Assembly: GCF_036172515.1 (NCBI RefSeq)
Contig: NZ_JAXKVW010000009.1
Location: 44,304 to 108,303, forward strand
Direction of reading: 5' to 3'
DNA: 64,000 bases
Origin: Flexistipes sp.
GTDB taxonomy: Bacteria; Chrysiogenota; Deferribacteres; Deferribacterales; Flexistipitaceae
The translations under genes and the position numbers were made by a program. This document shows positions 1 to 10,834 of the stretch, in pieces. Every line of letters begins with the position of its first letter. The stretch's first letter is position 1. The notes beneath the pieces were generated by a model. The model ran no database searches and had not been told where the DNA came from. It saw only the letters and a list, made by a program, of their open reading frames with translations.

Positions 1-669
1 ATTTTCATCAATTGGCACATAAAGTCTGTCCGGATATTTGACCGCCTGAAAGTGCGGAAGCGGAGCCGATGCCACCATTGCATGAGCCCTTCCCACAAGT
101 ACTTCCTGAACAGCCTGTGATTCGGAATCAAAAAGTTTCAGTTTGGCTTTTGGCAGATGTTTTCTGGCGGCAACTTCAGCAGTTGTCCCCAGTCTGGCAG
201 CAATTATCATATCCTCTTTATTGAAATCACTGATTTCATCCATCCCCTTGGCATTTATTTTACTTGCCACTATAGACATACCGGAATATTCGTAAGGGAT
301 GGTAAAATTGACCTTAAGGTTTCTCTTAGGAGTAATGCTCATACCGCCTATGATTACGTCATACTTTCCTGTCAGCAGTGCCGGTATGATGCCGGACCAT
401 TTGGTTGGAATAAATTCAACTTTAACTCCCAAGTCATTGGCCAGCTTTTTAGCAACATCAATTTCAAAACCTATGAATTCACCGTCTTTGGCTTTCATCG
501 CCCACGGCACAAAAGTGGAAAAACCCACTTTTAAAACACCTCTTTGAATAACCTTTTCAATTGTGCTCTCATTGCTCAGTTTCTCCCTGACCGATTCGGC
601 AAAAACCGGTGAAGAAATAGCAAAAATCATACTGAAAATAATCAGAGACTGAAAAATACGTCTAAACAT
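1..669 (-). CDS. polar amino-acid ABC transporter substrate-binding protein (C-terminus cut by window edge)
   Basis: Periplasmic solute-binding protein of the SBP_bac_3 family, which captures an amino acid and delivers it to the permease encoded next to it. The first 223 residues are readable. A signal peptide of about 24 residues ends in SSPVFA, followed by the family pattern GVLKVGFSTFVPW, GFEIDVAKKLA, GKYDVIIGGMSITPKR and a second lobe with RLGTTAE. ATG at 669 is preceded by a strong AGGAG. It lies 14 bp downstream of the permease start-to-stop unit on the same strand, so the two form an operon. The reading frame is open to base 1 and the C-terminus is outside the window. The ligand cannot be named from sequence. 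Confidence 0.9.
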   Translation of the reverse strand, partial: MFRRIFQSLIIFSMIFAISSPVFAESVREKLSNESTIEKVIQRGVLKVGFSTFVPWAMKAKDGEFIGFEIDVAKKLANDLGVKVEFIPTKWSGIIPALLTGKYDVIIGGMSITPKRNLKVNFTIPYEYSGMSIVASKINAKGMDEISDFNKEDMIIAARLGTTAEVAARKHLPKAKLKLFDSESQAVQEVLVGRAHAMVASAPLPHFQAVKYPDRLYVPIDEN

Positions 670-683
670 ACCGTCCTCCTTTT

Positions 684-1457
684 TTATTCGTACACCTTCA
701 TATTAACAAATTTCACCAAAATGGATAACATTAAGTTAATCAACAGATATATACCTGCAACCGTAAACCATATTTCAAAAACCAGATAAGTCTCGCTTAC
801 AAGTCTCTGAGCCTGCATTGTCATATCATAAATAGATATGGTACTGACAAGGGCAGAATCCTTAACCAGTGCTATCATCTGGCTTGTTAAAGGCGGTGCT
901 GCCAGCCTTAAAGCCTGCGGCAGTATAATGTACCGCATACGCTGATAGAAATTCATGCCCAGACTCATCGATGATTCAAACTGCTCTTTTCCTACGGAAA
1001 GTATAGAACCCCTGATAATTTCGGATATATATGCACCCTCAAACAAACTCAGAGCTATAACCCCTGAATAAAAGGCATTGATGCCAAAAGGTGGCGCTAT
1101 AACAAAATATACGAAAAAAAGCTGAATAATAAGGGGTGTGTTTCTGATAATGAGAATGTAGCCGCGTGCTATAAAATTACCGGAAAAGGATTCTGTCATC
1201 CTGAGAATGGCAGTAAAGAAACCCAGTAAAATCGCCAGGATAAGGCTTACGGACGATATTTTAAGAGTTATTCCAAGCCCCTGGATAATGGGACCGAATA
1301 CCAGCCGGCCGTTTTCATAGGTATATAAAAATTCTTTGATTCTGTAAAACTGCCAGTTATAGCCTATACGCTGAGACAGGAAAATTACTGCTGCAACAAT
1401 TAAAAACAGAAAAACAGCAAATTTTAAAATATCAATGAGTTTATACTTATAAAGAAT
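684..1457 (-). CDS. polar amino-acid ABC transporter permease, probable ATT start
   Basis: Inner-membrane permease of the HisM/GlnP type. The permease core runs from GLGITLKIS near residue 67 through repeated membrane segments. The EAA-loop region is seen around SSMSLGMNFYQRMRYIILPQALR, which contacts the ATPase. The open frame extends upstream of the first ATG (1199) to a stop at 1461-1463 and encodes a first membrane segment and the beginning of the permease domain, so ATG 1199 is too late. That extension contains no ATG, GTG or TTG. An AGGAG at 1464-1468 sits six bases before an ATT codon at 1455-1457, which I take as the start (257 codons). Alternatives are CTT at 1452 or a lost start. 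The ATPase gene is not in the window. Confidence 0.8.
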   Translation of the reverse strand: MLYKYKLIDILKFAVFLFLIVAAVIFLSQRIGYNWQFYRIKEFLYTYENGRLVFGPIIQGLGITLKISSVSLILAILLGFFTAILRMTESFSGNFIARGYILIIRNTPLIIQLFFVYFVIAPPFGINAFYSGVIALSLFEGAYISEIIRGSILSVGKEQFESSMSLGMNFYQRMRYIILPQALRLAAPPLTSQMIALVKDSALVSTISIYDMTMQAQRLVSETYLVFEIWFTVAGIYLLINLMLSILVKFVNMKVYE

Positions 1458-1498
1458 CTGTTACTCCTATAACAATACTAAGCAGAACTGCAAATATT

Positions 1499-1538
1499 AG
1501 AGATTCCTCGGTTCCACTTCGTTCCACTCGGAATGACA
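1499..1538. repeat. dispersed 'gaatgac...gagattcctc' repeat copy
   Basis: Single copy of an intergenic repeat whose complement reads as TCATTCC followed by GAGTGGAACGAAGTGGAACC and GAGGAATCTC. Related half-palindromes occur at 60175-60240 and 63812-63885. It lies in the 150-bp gap between the ABC permease and murB, where I see no gene. Confidence 0.6.
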
Positions 1539-1611
1539 ATTTTTACGGTTTAGGTACAAAAAATTGTCGTTTAGATTAAAAACGATATATTAAACGAATA
1601 TGTAAATATGC

Positions 1612-2472
1612 TTAAAAATTTATTAGTTTAACTTCCTCTTCAAGCAATATCCCTTTCTGATTATAAACTGTATCTTTTACATATTTAATAAGTCTGTAAA
1701 TATCCAAACTGGTAGCATTGCCTTTATTTACAATAAAATTAGCGTGTTTCTCCGAAACCTCTGCATCACCGATTCGCAACCCTTTGAGCCCGCACGATTC
1801 AATAAGCGTACCAGCATAATTGTTCTCGGGTCTTTTAAAAACGGAACCGCAGGAGCAGGATTCCACAGGTTGCTTTTCATCCCTTTTTGACGCTGTTAAA
1901 TCAATCTTTTTTTTCAGTGACAAAGGATCTGCATATTTAAGCAAAAACTCTGCACTAAGAACTATATATCCATCCAGTGAAGATTTTCTGTAACCGAATT
2001 CAATTTCTCCTCTGCTTAATGTTAGTACCCTCCCTTCACTGTCCAAAACTTCCACTTTCTCTAAATTATCTGAAATATCGCTGCCGAAAGCACCGGCATT
2101 CATTAAGCAGGACCCTCCTGTAGAACCGGGTATACCGTAAAGATTTTCCAGACCGGCAAGTCCGGATAAAGCAGTAAATTCTATCAAACAATGCAGAGGA
2201 ACCCCCGCCCCGCAAATCACACGCTGACGGCTTCTTACAATCCACCTGTTTAAACCTGCAAGTACAATAACAAGACCGTCAAACAAGTCATCGCTGAAAA
2301 GAACATTTGAACCGGCACCGATAAGTGTATATGAAACCCCTTTTTTCCGCCGCCATTCTAAAATACCTGACAGTTCCTGGGCGGTTTCCGGACAGGCAAG
2401 ATAACGTGCAGTTCCGCCGGCCCGGTAAAAATAATAATCCTTTAAAAACACATTTTCGCTGATTAGCTTCAT
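1612..2472 (-). CDS. murB: UDP-N-acetylenolpyruvoylglucosamine reductase
   Basis: Cytosolic FAD/NADPH enzyme that reduces UDP-GlcNAc-enolpyruvate to UDP-MurNAc in peptidoglycan precursor synthesis. The 286 residues carry the FAD-binding signature LIGAGSNVLFSD (50-61), the GIPGSTGG loop (113-120), the catalytic serine in SCSCGSVFKRP (S210) and the C-terminal HANFIVNKGNAT stretch with the final LLEEEV acid. The length and the absence of the insertion found in E. coli MurB place it in the shorter type II group. Its ATG overlaps the end of the upstream nucleoside phosphorylase gene by four bases, indicating translational coupling. No other mur genes are adjacent. Confidence 0.95.
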   Translation of the reverse strand: MKLISENVFLKDYYFYRAGGTARYLACPETAQELSGILEWRRKKGVSYTLIGAGSNVLFSDDLFDGLVIVLAGLNRWIVRSRQRVICGAGVPLHCLIEFTALSGLAGLENLYGIPGSTGGSCLMNAGAFGSDISDNLEKVEVLDSEGRVLTLSRGEIEFGYRKSSLDGYIVLSAEFLLKYADPLSLKKKIDLTASKRDEKQPVESCSCGSVFKRPENNYAGTLIESCGLKGLRIGDAEVSEKHANFIVNKGNATSLDIYRLIKYVKDTVYNQKGILLEEEVKLINF

Positions 2473-3263
2473 TTACCCTTACTTATTCTCGTATTTTCAA
2501 GTGCATTTCTGCAATCACACTTTCTGTTTTCAACAGCATTAATATCAAGATTCAGGATAATTCGTTTCAGTTTATCTTCACTCTTTTTCACCGTTTCCAC
2601 CACTTCATCCGCAGTCAATTTGTTACGGGAAATACCGGCTGCATCATTGGCGACAACACTGATATTAACATAGCAGATTTCCGCCTCTCTTGCCAGTGAG
2701 CACTCGGGAAACAGTGTCATTCCCACAATATCAGCACCCATTCCTTTGAAAGCTTTGATTTCAGCTGCCGTTTCCATTCTCGGTCCGTTAGTACAGATAT
2801 ATACACCTTTGTCTGAAAAATTCAATCCGGACGAAGCGCAGCTTTCTTTGACTGCCTTTCTGAGCTCTGGACAAAACGGTTCAGTTATATCTATATGATG
2901 TATATTACCCTTGGTTGCAAAGGTATGATTTCTGCCGTTTGTGAAATCGATGGCATTATCTGAAATGACGATATCCCCGGGATTCAGGTCTGCGCTAATT
3001 CCTCCAACTGCTGCAAATGAAAGTATTGCATCCACTCCTGCTTTTTTGAAGGCTGAGATATTTGCCCTGTAATTCACCAAATGAGGCGGGAATTCATGAC
3101 CGGCACCATGTCTTGCCAGAAAATAATACCTGTTACCATAATACTCATAAATCTTAAACGCAGCCGAAGGTTCACCGTAATCGGTGTCAATTTTTTCCTC
3201 ACCGGTATAATTAAAAGCTTCAATAGAATATAAACCGCTTCCGCCAATAATACCGATCTTCAT
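2469..3263 (-). CDS. MTAP/PNP-family nucleoside phosphorylase (6-oxopurine or methylthioinosine type likely)
   Basis: Trimeric-type phosphorylase that cleaves a purine nucleoside or 5'-methylthionucleoside with phosphate. Family landmarks are the phosphate loop IIGGSGLY (residues 5-12), PHLVNYRANI, NGPRMETAAE and GMTLFPECSLARE. The base-specificity position reads SVVANDAAG. Adenine-specific MTAPs have paired Asp residues there (TDYD in human MTAP), whereas 6-oxopurine phosphorylases have Asn, so hypoxanthine/guanine or methylthioinosine is more likely than adenine. That specificity is inference. It has 264 residues, AAAAGGAGG just upstream of ATG 3263, and a four-base overlap with murB. Automated pipelines would probably call it mtnP. 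Confidence 0.85.
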   Translation of the reverse strand: MKIGIIGGSGLYSIEAFNYTGEEKIDTDYGEPSAAFKIYEYYGNRYYFLARHGAGHEFPPHLVNYRANISAFKKAGVDAILSFAAVGGISADLNPGDIVISDNAIDFTNGRNHTFATKGNIHHIDITEPFCPELRKAVKESCASSGLNFSDKGVYICTNGPRMETAAEIKAFKGMGADIVGMTLFPECSLAREAEICYVNISVVANDAAGISRNKLTADEVVETVKKSEDKLKRIILNLDINAVENRKCDCRNALENTRISKGK

Positions 3264-3280
3264 AAAACCTCCTTTTTAGT

Positions 3281-3452
3281 TCAAAGTTCAAGATTCATGG
3301 TTCAACGTTCAAGACGTAAGACGTGACACGTAAAACGTGAGACATACTATCAACCACCTCAACTTACTCAACCTCTACCTCTACCTTTACCTTTACCTCT
3401 ACCTCTTCACTCCCTCCCTATCTCCCTCACTTAACGCTTAATGCTTAATACT
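3281..3452. repeat. modular low-complexity word-repeat tract
   Basis: A 170-bp intergenic tract built from blocks of degenerate short words in a fixed order: GTTCAA words, then ACGTAAGACGTGA words, then CAACC words, then CTACCTTTACC words, then CACTCCCTCCC words, then TTAACGCTTAATGC. The same block types in the same order recur at 9028-9178 and partly at 32108-32220, 49036-49115, 53478-53668 and 59936-60004. It has no coding character. Confidence 0.6.
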
Positions 3453-3453
3453 G

Positions 3454-4059
3454 TTATATTTTTGGCTTTGGCAAATTCCAGTTTTTTGTAATGGAAATCA
3501 TTCGTATTGCAATAACAGCAGCAGCCGAAATAAAAACATTTATATCCGGCACAATATTTAAAATATCCAGGCAGACAAAAATCAGCCCACCGGCAATACA
3601 TGCAGAGGCATATATCTCCCTCTGAAGCACAAGAGGAACTTCACCCTGCAGAACGTCCCTCATCATCCCCCCTGCAGTAGCAGTCATAACACCGAGAAAA
3701 ACGGCGCCGAAATAACCTATATCAAATTTCAATCCCACTGAAATTCCGATGACAGTAAATGTTCCAAGACCGATTGCATCCATTATCAACAGAAGCTTAA
3801 AACGTCTCTCAACATACCTGTGGAAGAAAAAGACAAGCAAACCGGCAGTTATCGAAACAAAAAAGTAGGTAATATCCCGGAATATAAAAGGCGGAACCCT
3901 TCCCACAAGCACATCTCTGATTGTACCGCCGCCCACTGCGGTAACGGTAGCCAAAACAAGTATGCCGTATAAATCCATCTTTTTTCGTACCGCAGCTATT
4001 GCACCGCTGACGGCAAAAGCAAATGTGCCCAATAAGTCAAAAACATATAATACAGTCAC
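3454..4059 (-). CDS. TRIC/YadS-like (UPF0126) membrane protein
   Basis: Inner-membrane protein of the bacterial TRIC family (two repeats of a three-helix bundle), whose members form trimeric monovalent-cation channels. The repeats are visible as FAFAVSGAIAAVRKKMDLYG...GGGTIRDVL and FTVIGISVG...TATAGGMMRDVLQGE. The glycine-rich GGGTIRDVL and GGMMRDVL motifs are the family signature. The longer open frame upstream lies inside lolD in another frame. The likely start is GTG at 4059, two bases after the lolD stop, preceded by AAGG at suitable spacing, giving 201 residues. Position at the end of the lolC-lolD unit suggests co-transcription, not shared function. Confidence 0.85.
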   Translation of the reverse strand: MTVLYVFDLLGTFAFAVSGAIAAVRKKMDLYGILVLATVTAVGGGTIRDVLVGRVPPFIFRDITYFFVSITAGLLVFFFHRYVERRFKLLLIMDAIGLGTFTVIGISVGLKFDIGYFGAVFLGVMTATAGGMMRDVLQGEVPLVLQREIYASACIAGGLIFVCLDILNIVPDINVFISAAAVIAIRMISITKNWNLPKPKI

Positions 4060-4060
4060 A

Positions 4061-4726
4061 TCAAACCTTTTCCAGCTTGATTTCCTTGTCGGAAAGTCCG
4101 GAGAGGTGCTCATCGTGCGTAACGAGTATAACGGTAACGCCTTCCTCATTAAGTTTCTTAAACAGTTCAAAAACACCGTAACTGTTTTTCCTGTCAAGGT
4201 TTCCGGTGGGTTCATCGGCAAGAATCAGTTTGGGATTATTCATCAGAGCACGTGCAACTGCAACCCTCTGTTGCTCTCCTCCTGAAAGCTCCATAGGATA
4301 GTGACTTTCCCTGTCGCTCATTCCCACCTTTTCCAGAATCTCCGCAGCCCTCTTTGCCGCCTCATTTTTTGATATTTTGCCAATCAAGGCGGGCATCATG
4401 ACATTTTCAATGGCAGTAAAGTCGTTAAGGAGGTAATGAAACTGAAAAACAAACCCCACTTCGTTATTCCTATAACTGTCAAGTCCGGTATTTTTTTGTT
4501 TATAAACAGCTTCACCTTCAAAATTGACAATACCGGAATCCGGTCTTTCCAGTCCTCCGATAATATGAAGCAGTGTTGACTTACCCACTCCAGACGGGCC
4601 CACAATTGAAATAAACTGCCCCTTCTCAACGCTCAGATTAAAATCACTAAGCACATTGATGACAGCCGGCCCCTTTTTAAATGTCTTATTAATATTTATC
4701 AGCTCAACCAAATAACCGCTCATCAT
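4061..4726 (-). CDS. lolD: lipoprotein-releasing ABC transporter ATP-binding protein
   Basis: Cytoplasmic ATPase of the MacB/LolD family that drives release of outer-membrane lipoproteins from the inner membrane. The 221 residues contain Walker [10 protein letters not shown], the Q-loop in [11 protein letters not shown], the signature [15 protein letters not shown], Walker [13 protein letters not shown] and the switch histidine in VTHDE. LolD proteins typically have the FQFHYLL(N)DF stretch seen here. Its ATG overlaps the stop of the upstream permease gene by four bases, so the two products are coupled. Spacing from a GAGG supports ATG 4726 over the second ATG. Confidence 0.94.
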   Translation of the reverse strand: MMSGYLVELININKTFKKGPAVINVLSDFNLSVEKGQFISIVGPSGVGKSTLLHIIGGLERPDSGIVNFEGEAVYKQKNTGLDSYRNNEVGFVFQFHYLLNDFTAIENVMMPALIGKISKNEAAKRAAEILEKVGMSDRESHYPMELSGGEQQRVAVARALMNNPKLILADEPTGNLDRKNSYGVFELFKKLNEEGVTVILVTHDEHLSGLSDKEIKLEKV

Positions 4727-5952
4727 TCATTCCTCAACGCTTCGATAGGATCCATCTTTGCAGCCTGCCTTGCAGGGATAATAGATGAAATAAATGTGAT
4801 AAAAATAGCACAAACGGTAACTAACAGAAAAATTTCGGGAACTATTTTTATAGGAATACTGTCCATATAGTACACATCAGCCGGAAGCTCTATCAGTTTG
4901 TAACGTTTTAAAACAAAACATATTGCATAAGCGATAATATTCCCGAAAACAGTACCCACAACACCTATATATAAGCCCTGCTTTATGAAAATGTTTTTAA
5001 TCAATTTTTCAGAAGCACCCATGGCTCTTATTATAGCAATATCACGTTTTTTATCCTTAACCGTCATCGTAATAAGACTGATCACGTTAAAAGATGCAAC
5101 TACGATTATTAACGTTAATATAACAAACATGGCGGCCTTTTCCAGCTTTAGTGCAGAAAAAAGATTCTGGTTCATACTCAGCCAGTCTCTTGCCCAAAAA
5201 GGAAAACCCAGTTTGTTTTCAATTTTTTCGGCAATTTCTCCGGCATTATCGAAATTTTTTACTTTCACACTAAAACCGGAAATGTTATCTCCCATTTGCA
5301 TAAAATCCTGAATATCGTGTAAATTAACATAGGCAAGTGAATTATTATACTCATACATCCCTGTATCAAAAACACCTGCAACCTGAAACTTTTTCATCTT
5401 CGGAGTAAAGCCGAACGGTCCCTTTTTGCCAAACGGTGAAACCACAACAATCTCTTCTCCTATACTTGTTGAAAGACTGTTTGCCAAAGCTTTCCCGAGA
5501 ATAATCGGTGGCTTAGCCGTTGTATTATCACTTTTTAAATCAAAATTTCCCCTCTTCATATATTTACCGATATTTGAAGATTCTATCTCTCTTTTTCCTA
5601 TTACCCCCCTTAAAACAACTCCACTGACACGATCTTCACTTGTAAGCAGTACCTGACTAATAATGAAAGGGGAAACGCCTACAACATTATCCGTTTTTGC
5701 AATTTCTTCCGTCGTTGCTTTCCAGTTATCAATTGCACTGCCGTCAATTTTATTGACAATAATATGGGAATTTGCTCCAAGGATTTTCTGTTTGAGATTA
5801 TCTTCAAAACCTATCATCACGTTAATAACGACGATAAGAGTTGCCACACCGAGGACAATTCCTATTATGGAAATCAAAGATATAAAAGAGAGTACCTTCG
5901 TCTCTTTTTTAGATTTAAGATACCTGTAGGCCAGAAAATTGCTGATTTTCAT
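4723..5952 (-). CDS. lipoprotein-releasing ABC transporter permease (LolC/E family)
   Basis: Integral membrane subunit of the Lol exporter. The 409-residue protein has the four-helix MacB/FtsX topology: an N-terminal helix in LISIIGIVLGVATLIVVINV (about 25-45) after the LolC/E-specific LAYRYLKSKKE start, a large periplasmic MacB-like domain, then three helices with the FtsX core AIIRAMGASEKLIKNIFIKQG and a C-terminal [16 protein letters not shown]. Only one permease gene accompanies lolD, so the exporter probably uses a single LolC/E-type protein twice (LolF-like arrangement). That is inference. It sits nine bases downstream of guaA. Confidence 0.93.
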   Translation of the reverse strand: MKISNFLAYRYLKSKKETKVLSFISLISIIGIVLGVATLIVVINVMIGFEDNLKQKILGANSHIIVNKIDGSAIDNWKATTEEIAKTDNVVGVSPFIISQVLLTSEDRVSGVVLRGVIGKREIESSNIGKYMKRGNFDLKSDNTTAKPPIILGKALANSLSTSIGEEIVVVSPFGKKGPFGFTPKMKKFQVAGVFDTGMYEYNNSLAYVNLHDIQDFMQMGDNISGFSVKVKNFDNAGEIAEKIENKLGFPFWARDWLSMNQNLFSALKLEKAAMFVILTLIIVVASFNVISLITMTVKDKKRDIAIIRAMGASEKLIKNIFIKQGLYIGVVGTVFGNIIAYAICFVLKRYKLIELPADVYYMDSIPIKIVPEIFLLVTVCAIFITFISSIIPARQAAKMDPIEALRNE

Positions 5953-5961
5953 AAAATAAAA

Positions 5962-7512
5962 TTACTCCCATTCAATGGTTGCCGGCGGTTTGGAACTGAT
6001 ATCGTAAACAACCCTGTTAATCCCCTGAACTTCGTTAATAATTCTGTTTGATATAGATCCCAGAACCTCATAAGGAATTCTTGACCAATCGGCAGTCATA
6101 CCGTCAACACTGGAAACAGCCCTGAATGCAAGGACATTTTCATATGTTCTGTTATCCCCCATAACTCCCACCGACTGAACAGGAAGCAATACGGAAAATG
6201 CCTGCCATATTTCATTGTAAAGACCGGCCCCTTTTATTTCATTTATAGCTATGGCATCAGCCAGCCTCAGTATCGCAAGTCTGTCCTCTGTAACCTCTCC
6301 TAAAATTCTGATAGCAAGCCCCGGTCCCGGAAACGGGTGGCGCATAATCATCTTCTCGGGGATTCCCAGCTCAAGACCTACTTTCCTCACCTCGTCCTTA
6401 AACAGTTCCCGGAGTGGCTCAATGAGACTGAAATTCATCCTTTCCGGCAGCCCGCCTACATTGTGGTGTGTTTTTATAGTGGCAGAGGGACCCTTAAATG
6501 AAACAGATTCTATAACATCAGGGTAAAGCGTACCCTGTGCCAGAAACTCAAACGGGCCGTGTTTTCTTGCTTCCTCTTCAAAAACCTCAATAAAAGTGTT
6601 TCCTATTTTTTTTCGTTTTTCTTCGGGATCGGTTACACCTTTCAAAACATTTAGAAACCGTTTTCTTGCATCCACATGGACAAGATTTATACTGAAACTG
6701 TCTCTGAAAGTTTTTACAACATCATCAGCTTCATCTTTACGGAGAAGACCGTTATCCACAAACACACATGTAAGGTTGCTTCCTATTGCTTCATGCAAAA
6801 GTACGGCAACTACTGATGAATCTACACCACCGCTCAAAGCGCATAAAACCCTTTTATCTCCCACAGTTTCACGTATTTTATCAATCTCGGTGTGGATAAA
6901 ATTACCGGAAGTCCATATCTGCTTGCAGCCGCAGATATCAACAACAAAGTTTCTGAAAATTTCACTCCCCCTGGGAGTGTGAACAACTTCCGGATGAAAC
7001 TGGATAGCATAAAAAGGCCTGGAAATGTGTTTCATAGCTGCAATCGGTGCATTTTTCGTATAACCAATCACAGAAAAGTTCTCAGGCATACTGTCAAGCT
7101 TATCACCATGGCTCATCCAAACTGTAATTTTACCCTCGGAGGAAACCCCTCTGAATAAATCTGTATCATTACTTATATGCAATTCGCTTCTGCCGTATTC
7201 CCTTTCAACTGATCGGGAAACAACTCCCCCGAAGTGTTTACATATAATCTGCATCCCATAGCAGATACCCAGCACAGGAATCCCCATATCGAAAATCCTT
7301 TCGTCAACCTGAGGGGAATCCTCTGCATAAACACTCCCCGGACCCCCTGACAGGATAATACCCTTGGGCTCAAACTCCTCTATTTTGCTGAAATCTACGG
7401 TACAGGGGTGTATTTCACAGTAAACACGCGCCTCTCTTATCCTTCTCGCTATCAACTGTGTATACTGGGAACCAAAATCCAGTATTAGAATCTTTTCGTC
7501 ATGAATATTCAT
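5962..7512 (-). CDS. guaA: GMP synthase (glutamine-hydrolysing)
   Basis: Converts XMP to GMP using glutamine and ATP. The 516 residues comprise a class I glutamine amidotransferase domain (Cys in [10 protein letters not shown], His/Glu in AIQFHPEV), an ATP-pyrophosphatase domain with the PP-loop [12 protein letters not shown], and a C-terminal dimerization domain ending [12 protein letters not shown], the canonical GuaA ending. ATG 7512 follows AAAGGTG. It is 27 bp downstream of guaB, giving a guaB-guaA purine operon that runs on into the lol genes. Confidence 0.97.
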   Translation of the reverse strand: MNIHDEKILILDFGSQYTQLIARRIREARVYCEIHPCTVDFSKIEEFEPKGIILSGGPGSVYAEDSPQVDERIFDMGIPVLGICYGMQIICKHFGGVVSRSVEREYGRSELHISNDTDLFRGVSSEGKITVWMSHGDKLDSMPENFSVIGYTKNAPIAAMKHISRPFYAIQFHPEVVHTPRGSEIFRNFVVDICGCKQIWTSGNFIHTEIDKIRETVGDKRVLCALSGGVDSSVVAVLLHEAIGSNLTCVFVDNGLLRKDEADDVVKTFRDSFSINLVHVDARKRFLNVLKGVTDPEEKRKKIGNTFIEVFEEEARKHGPFEFLAQGTLYPDVIESVSFKGPSATIKTHHNVGGLPERMNFSLIEPLRELFKDEVRKVGLELGIPEKMIMRHPFPGPGLAIRILGEVTEDRLAILRLADAIAINEIKGAGLYNEIWQAFSVLLPVQSVGVMGDNRTYENVLAFRAVSSVDGMTADWSRIPYEVLGSISNRIINEVQGINRVVYDISSKPPATIEWE

Positions 7513-7539
7513 TTATCACCTTTTGCTTTCTAACTTTCG

Positions 7540-9178
<1,639 letters not shown>

Positions 9179-9179
9179 A

Positions 9180-9998
9180 TCAAAGTCCCCAGTCTCTGCT
9201 GTAACGAAAATCAACGCCCACAGTCCTGTCGCTGACTTTGGCAACAACCGGCAGACAGCGCTTAAACTGATTTGCTTTTATCCTTCTGCTGACTTCATCT
9301 ATAAATTTCTCATCAAAACCCATACGTATCAATTCTTTTTTATTTTTTCTTTTATCAATCATTTCAAACAGCAGCTTATCAGCGTCCTTATAAGAAAAAC
9401 CAAGCTCTCCCTCATCCGTTTGGTTCTGCCACAAATCTGCTGTTGGATGTTTTTCAATCACTTCTTCCGGAATTCCCATATACTCAGCCAAACCCCAAAC
9501 TTGCGTTTTATACAGATCACCCACAGGATTCAAAGCTGAAGCCATGTCACCATACCAGGTGCCGTATCCCAGAAGAAGCTCCGTTTTATTGCTTGTTCCC
9601 AGGACAAGAGCGCCATGTGCTGCTGATAAATCAAAAAGTGTAACCATCCTCATTCTTGCACATACATTCCCGAATCTCACATTTCCTATATAATGGTCAA
9701 AAACATTGAGATACGCATCTGCATATGGGGAAATATCTATTACTTCACAGTTGATACCCAGAAATCCGGCAACTTTTTTCGCATCTTCAAGGCTTTTTGA
9801 GCTGCTGGTTTTATAAGGAAGACAGTATGCAAAAACATGATCCTTGCCCAAAGCTTCTACCGCCAGAGCAGCGGAAAGAGCCGAGTCAACCCCGCCGCTC
9901 AATCCTATCACAAGGTTATTAAGACCTGTTTTCCCGGTTTCCTCTTTCAAAAAATTAACAAGAACTTCTTTTAATGTCTGATAGCTTACATTCATCAT
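9180..9998 (-). CDS. nadE: NAD+ synthetase, synthetase domain only
   Basis: Amidates deamido-NAD to NAD+ with ATP. The 272-residue protein is only the ATP-pyrophosphatase-type synthetase: PP-loop GLSGGVDSALSAAL (residues 33-46), CARMRMVTLFDLSA, GTSNKTELLLGYGTWYGD and the C-terminal DFRYSRDWG. It lacks the N-terminal glutaminase domain of long NadE enzymes. However, the gene immediately upstream (four bases away) encodes a nitrilase-fold protein resembling exactly that domain. It could therefore use free ammonia or accept ammonia from the neighbour. The start is ATG 9998 or 9995. Confidence 0.93.
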   Translation of the reverse strand: MMNVSYQTLKEVLVNFLKEETGKTGLNNLVIGLSGGVDSALSAALAVEALGKDHVFAYCLPYKTSSSKSLEDAKKVAGFLGINCEVIDISPYADAYLNVFDHYIGNVRFGNVCARMRMVTLFDLSAAHGALVLGTSNKTELLLGYGTWYGDMASALNPVGDLYKTQVWGLAEYMGIPEEVIEKHPTADLWQNQTDEGELGFSYKDADKLLFEMIDKRKNKKELIRMGFDEKFIDEVSRRIKANQFKRCLPVVAKVSDRTVGVDFRYSRDWGL

Positions 9999-10002
9999 CC
10001 GC

Positions 10003-10833
10003 TCATCTTTGTGTCATATTGGTTTTATATGAAATCCTTAATTTATCCTTTAACACTAAAGGGTTTTTTATCCTTTCCTGTCTGATATTGTCTCTATCCA
10101 GCTTTACAATGCATTTATCCTCTTTGAGAAAAGGCAGACTGCATTCGATACTTCCTCCTGCTTTATAAATCTTCGATCCGCCCCAAAAAGTAACACCCTC
10201 CTCAACTCCCGCTCTGTTAGCAAAAACAACGGTACTTGTCATGTTAGTGGAAATATATCCGCAGGTATAATCCCATACTTTCTCGGCATAAAAACCGCTT
10301 TCTCCAATTCCTCTTAAAGGGCTTCCCGCCGGGATAAAAACCATATCTACATTATTTTCAGCTATATGCAAAAGGGAATCTGCATGGAGTGCATCTTCAC
10401 ATATCAGAATGGAACCCCTGAAAAATTTCGTATCGAAAAAGGAAAATGAGCTCCCTTCAGAAAAATATCTTTTTTCATCAAAAAGCCCGTAAGCCGGCAG
10501 GAAAACTTTCTTGTGAATACTGAGGATTTCACCCTGTTCAACATACGCAGCCGCATTATAGAAACATCCGGGCTGCTCTTCATATACAAAACCGAAAACA
10601 ATTGAAATATAGTTGGAATACTCTTTTATCCGACGGATAATTTCTGAATTCAGATCCATGGCCACATCGCTCACTGCATCCCTCAAGTCATAGCCGGTCA
10701 TTGAGAGTTCGGGGAAAATCACGACATTACAGCGTGCGGACACTGCTTCTTCAATTATCTGATAATGCTTTTCCGCATTCTTTTCAGGAGATGCAAGATA
10801 AGGCTTAAACTGGCTGATCATAAGTTTCAGCAT
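10003..10833 (-). CDS. carbon-nitrogen hydrolase, probable glutaminase partner of NadE
   Basis: Nitrilase-superfamily amidase with an intact Glu-Lys-Cys triad: Glu in VVIFPELSMTGYD, Lys in SIHKKVFLPAYG and Cys in SILICEDALHAD. The stretches PELSMTGYDLRD and LPAYGLFDEKRYF resemble the glutaminase domain of glutamine-dependent NAD synthetases. With nadE four bases downstream, it is best read as a free-standing amidotransferase subunit. That pairing is inference. The start is ATG 10833, one base after the moaC stop and behind AAGGGA, giving 277 residues. A longer frame would intrude into moaC. Confidence 0.82.
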   Translation of the reverse strand: MLKLMISQFKPYLASPEKNAEKHYQIIEEAVSARCNVVIFPELSMTGYDLRDAVSDVAMDLNSEIIRRIKEYSNYISIVFGFVYEEQPGCFYNAAAYVEQGEILSIHKKVFLPAYGLFDEKRYFSEGSSFSFFDTKFFRGSILICEDALHADSLLHIAENNVDMVFIPAGSPLRGIGESGFYAEKVWDYTCGYISTNMTSTVVFANRAGVEEGVTFWGGSKIYKAGGSIECSLPFLKEDKCIVKLDRDNIRQERIKNPLVLKDKLRISYKTNMTQR

Positions 10834-10834
10834 A

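Noticed and set aside
4061..4221. N-terminal extension of the TRIC-like protein into lolD
   Set aside because: The extra 54 residues are out-of-frame lolD sequence; GTG 4059 directly after the lolD stop has proper spacing to AAGG.
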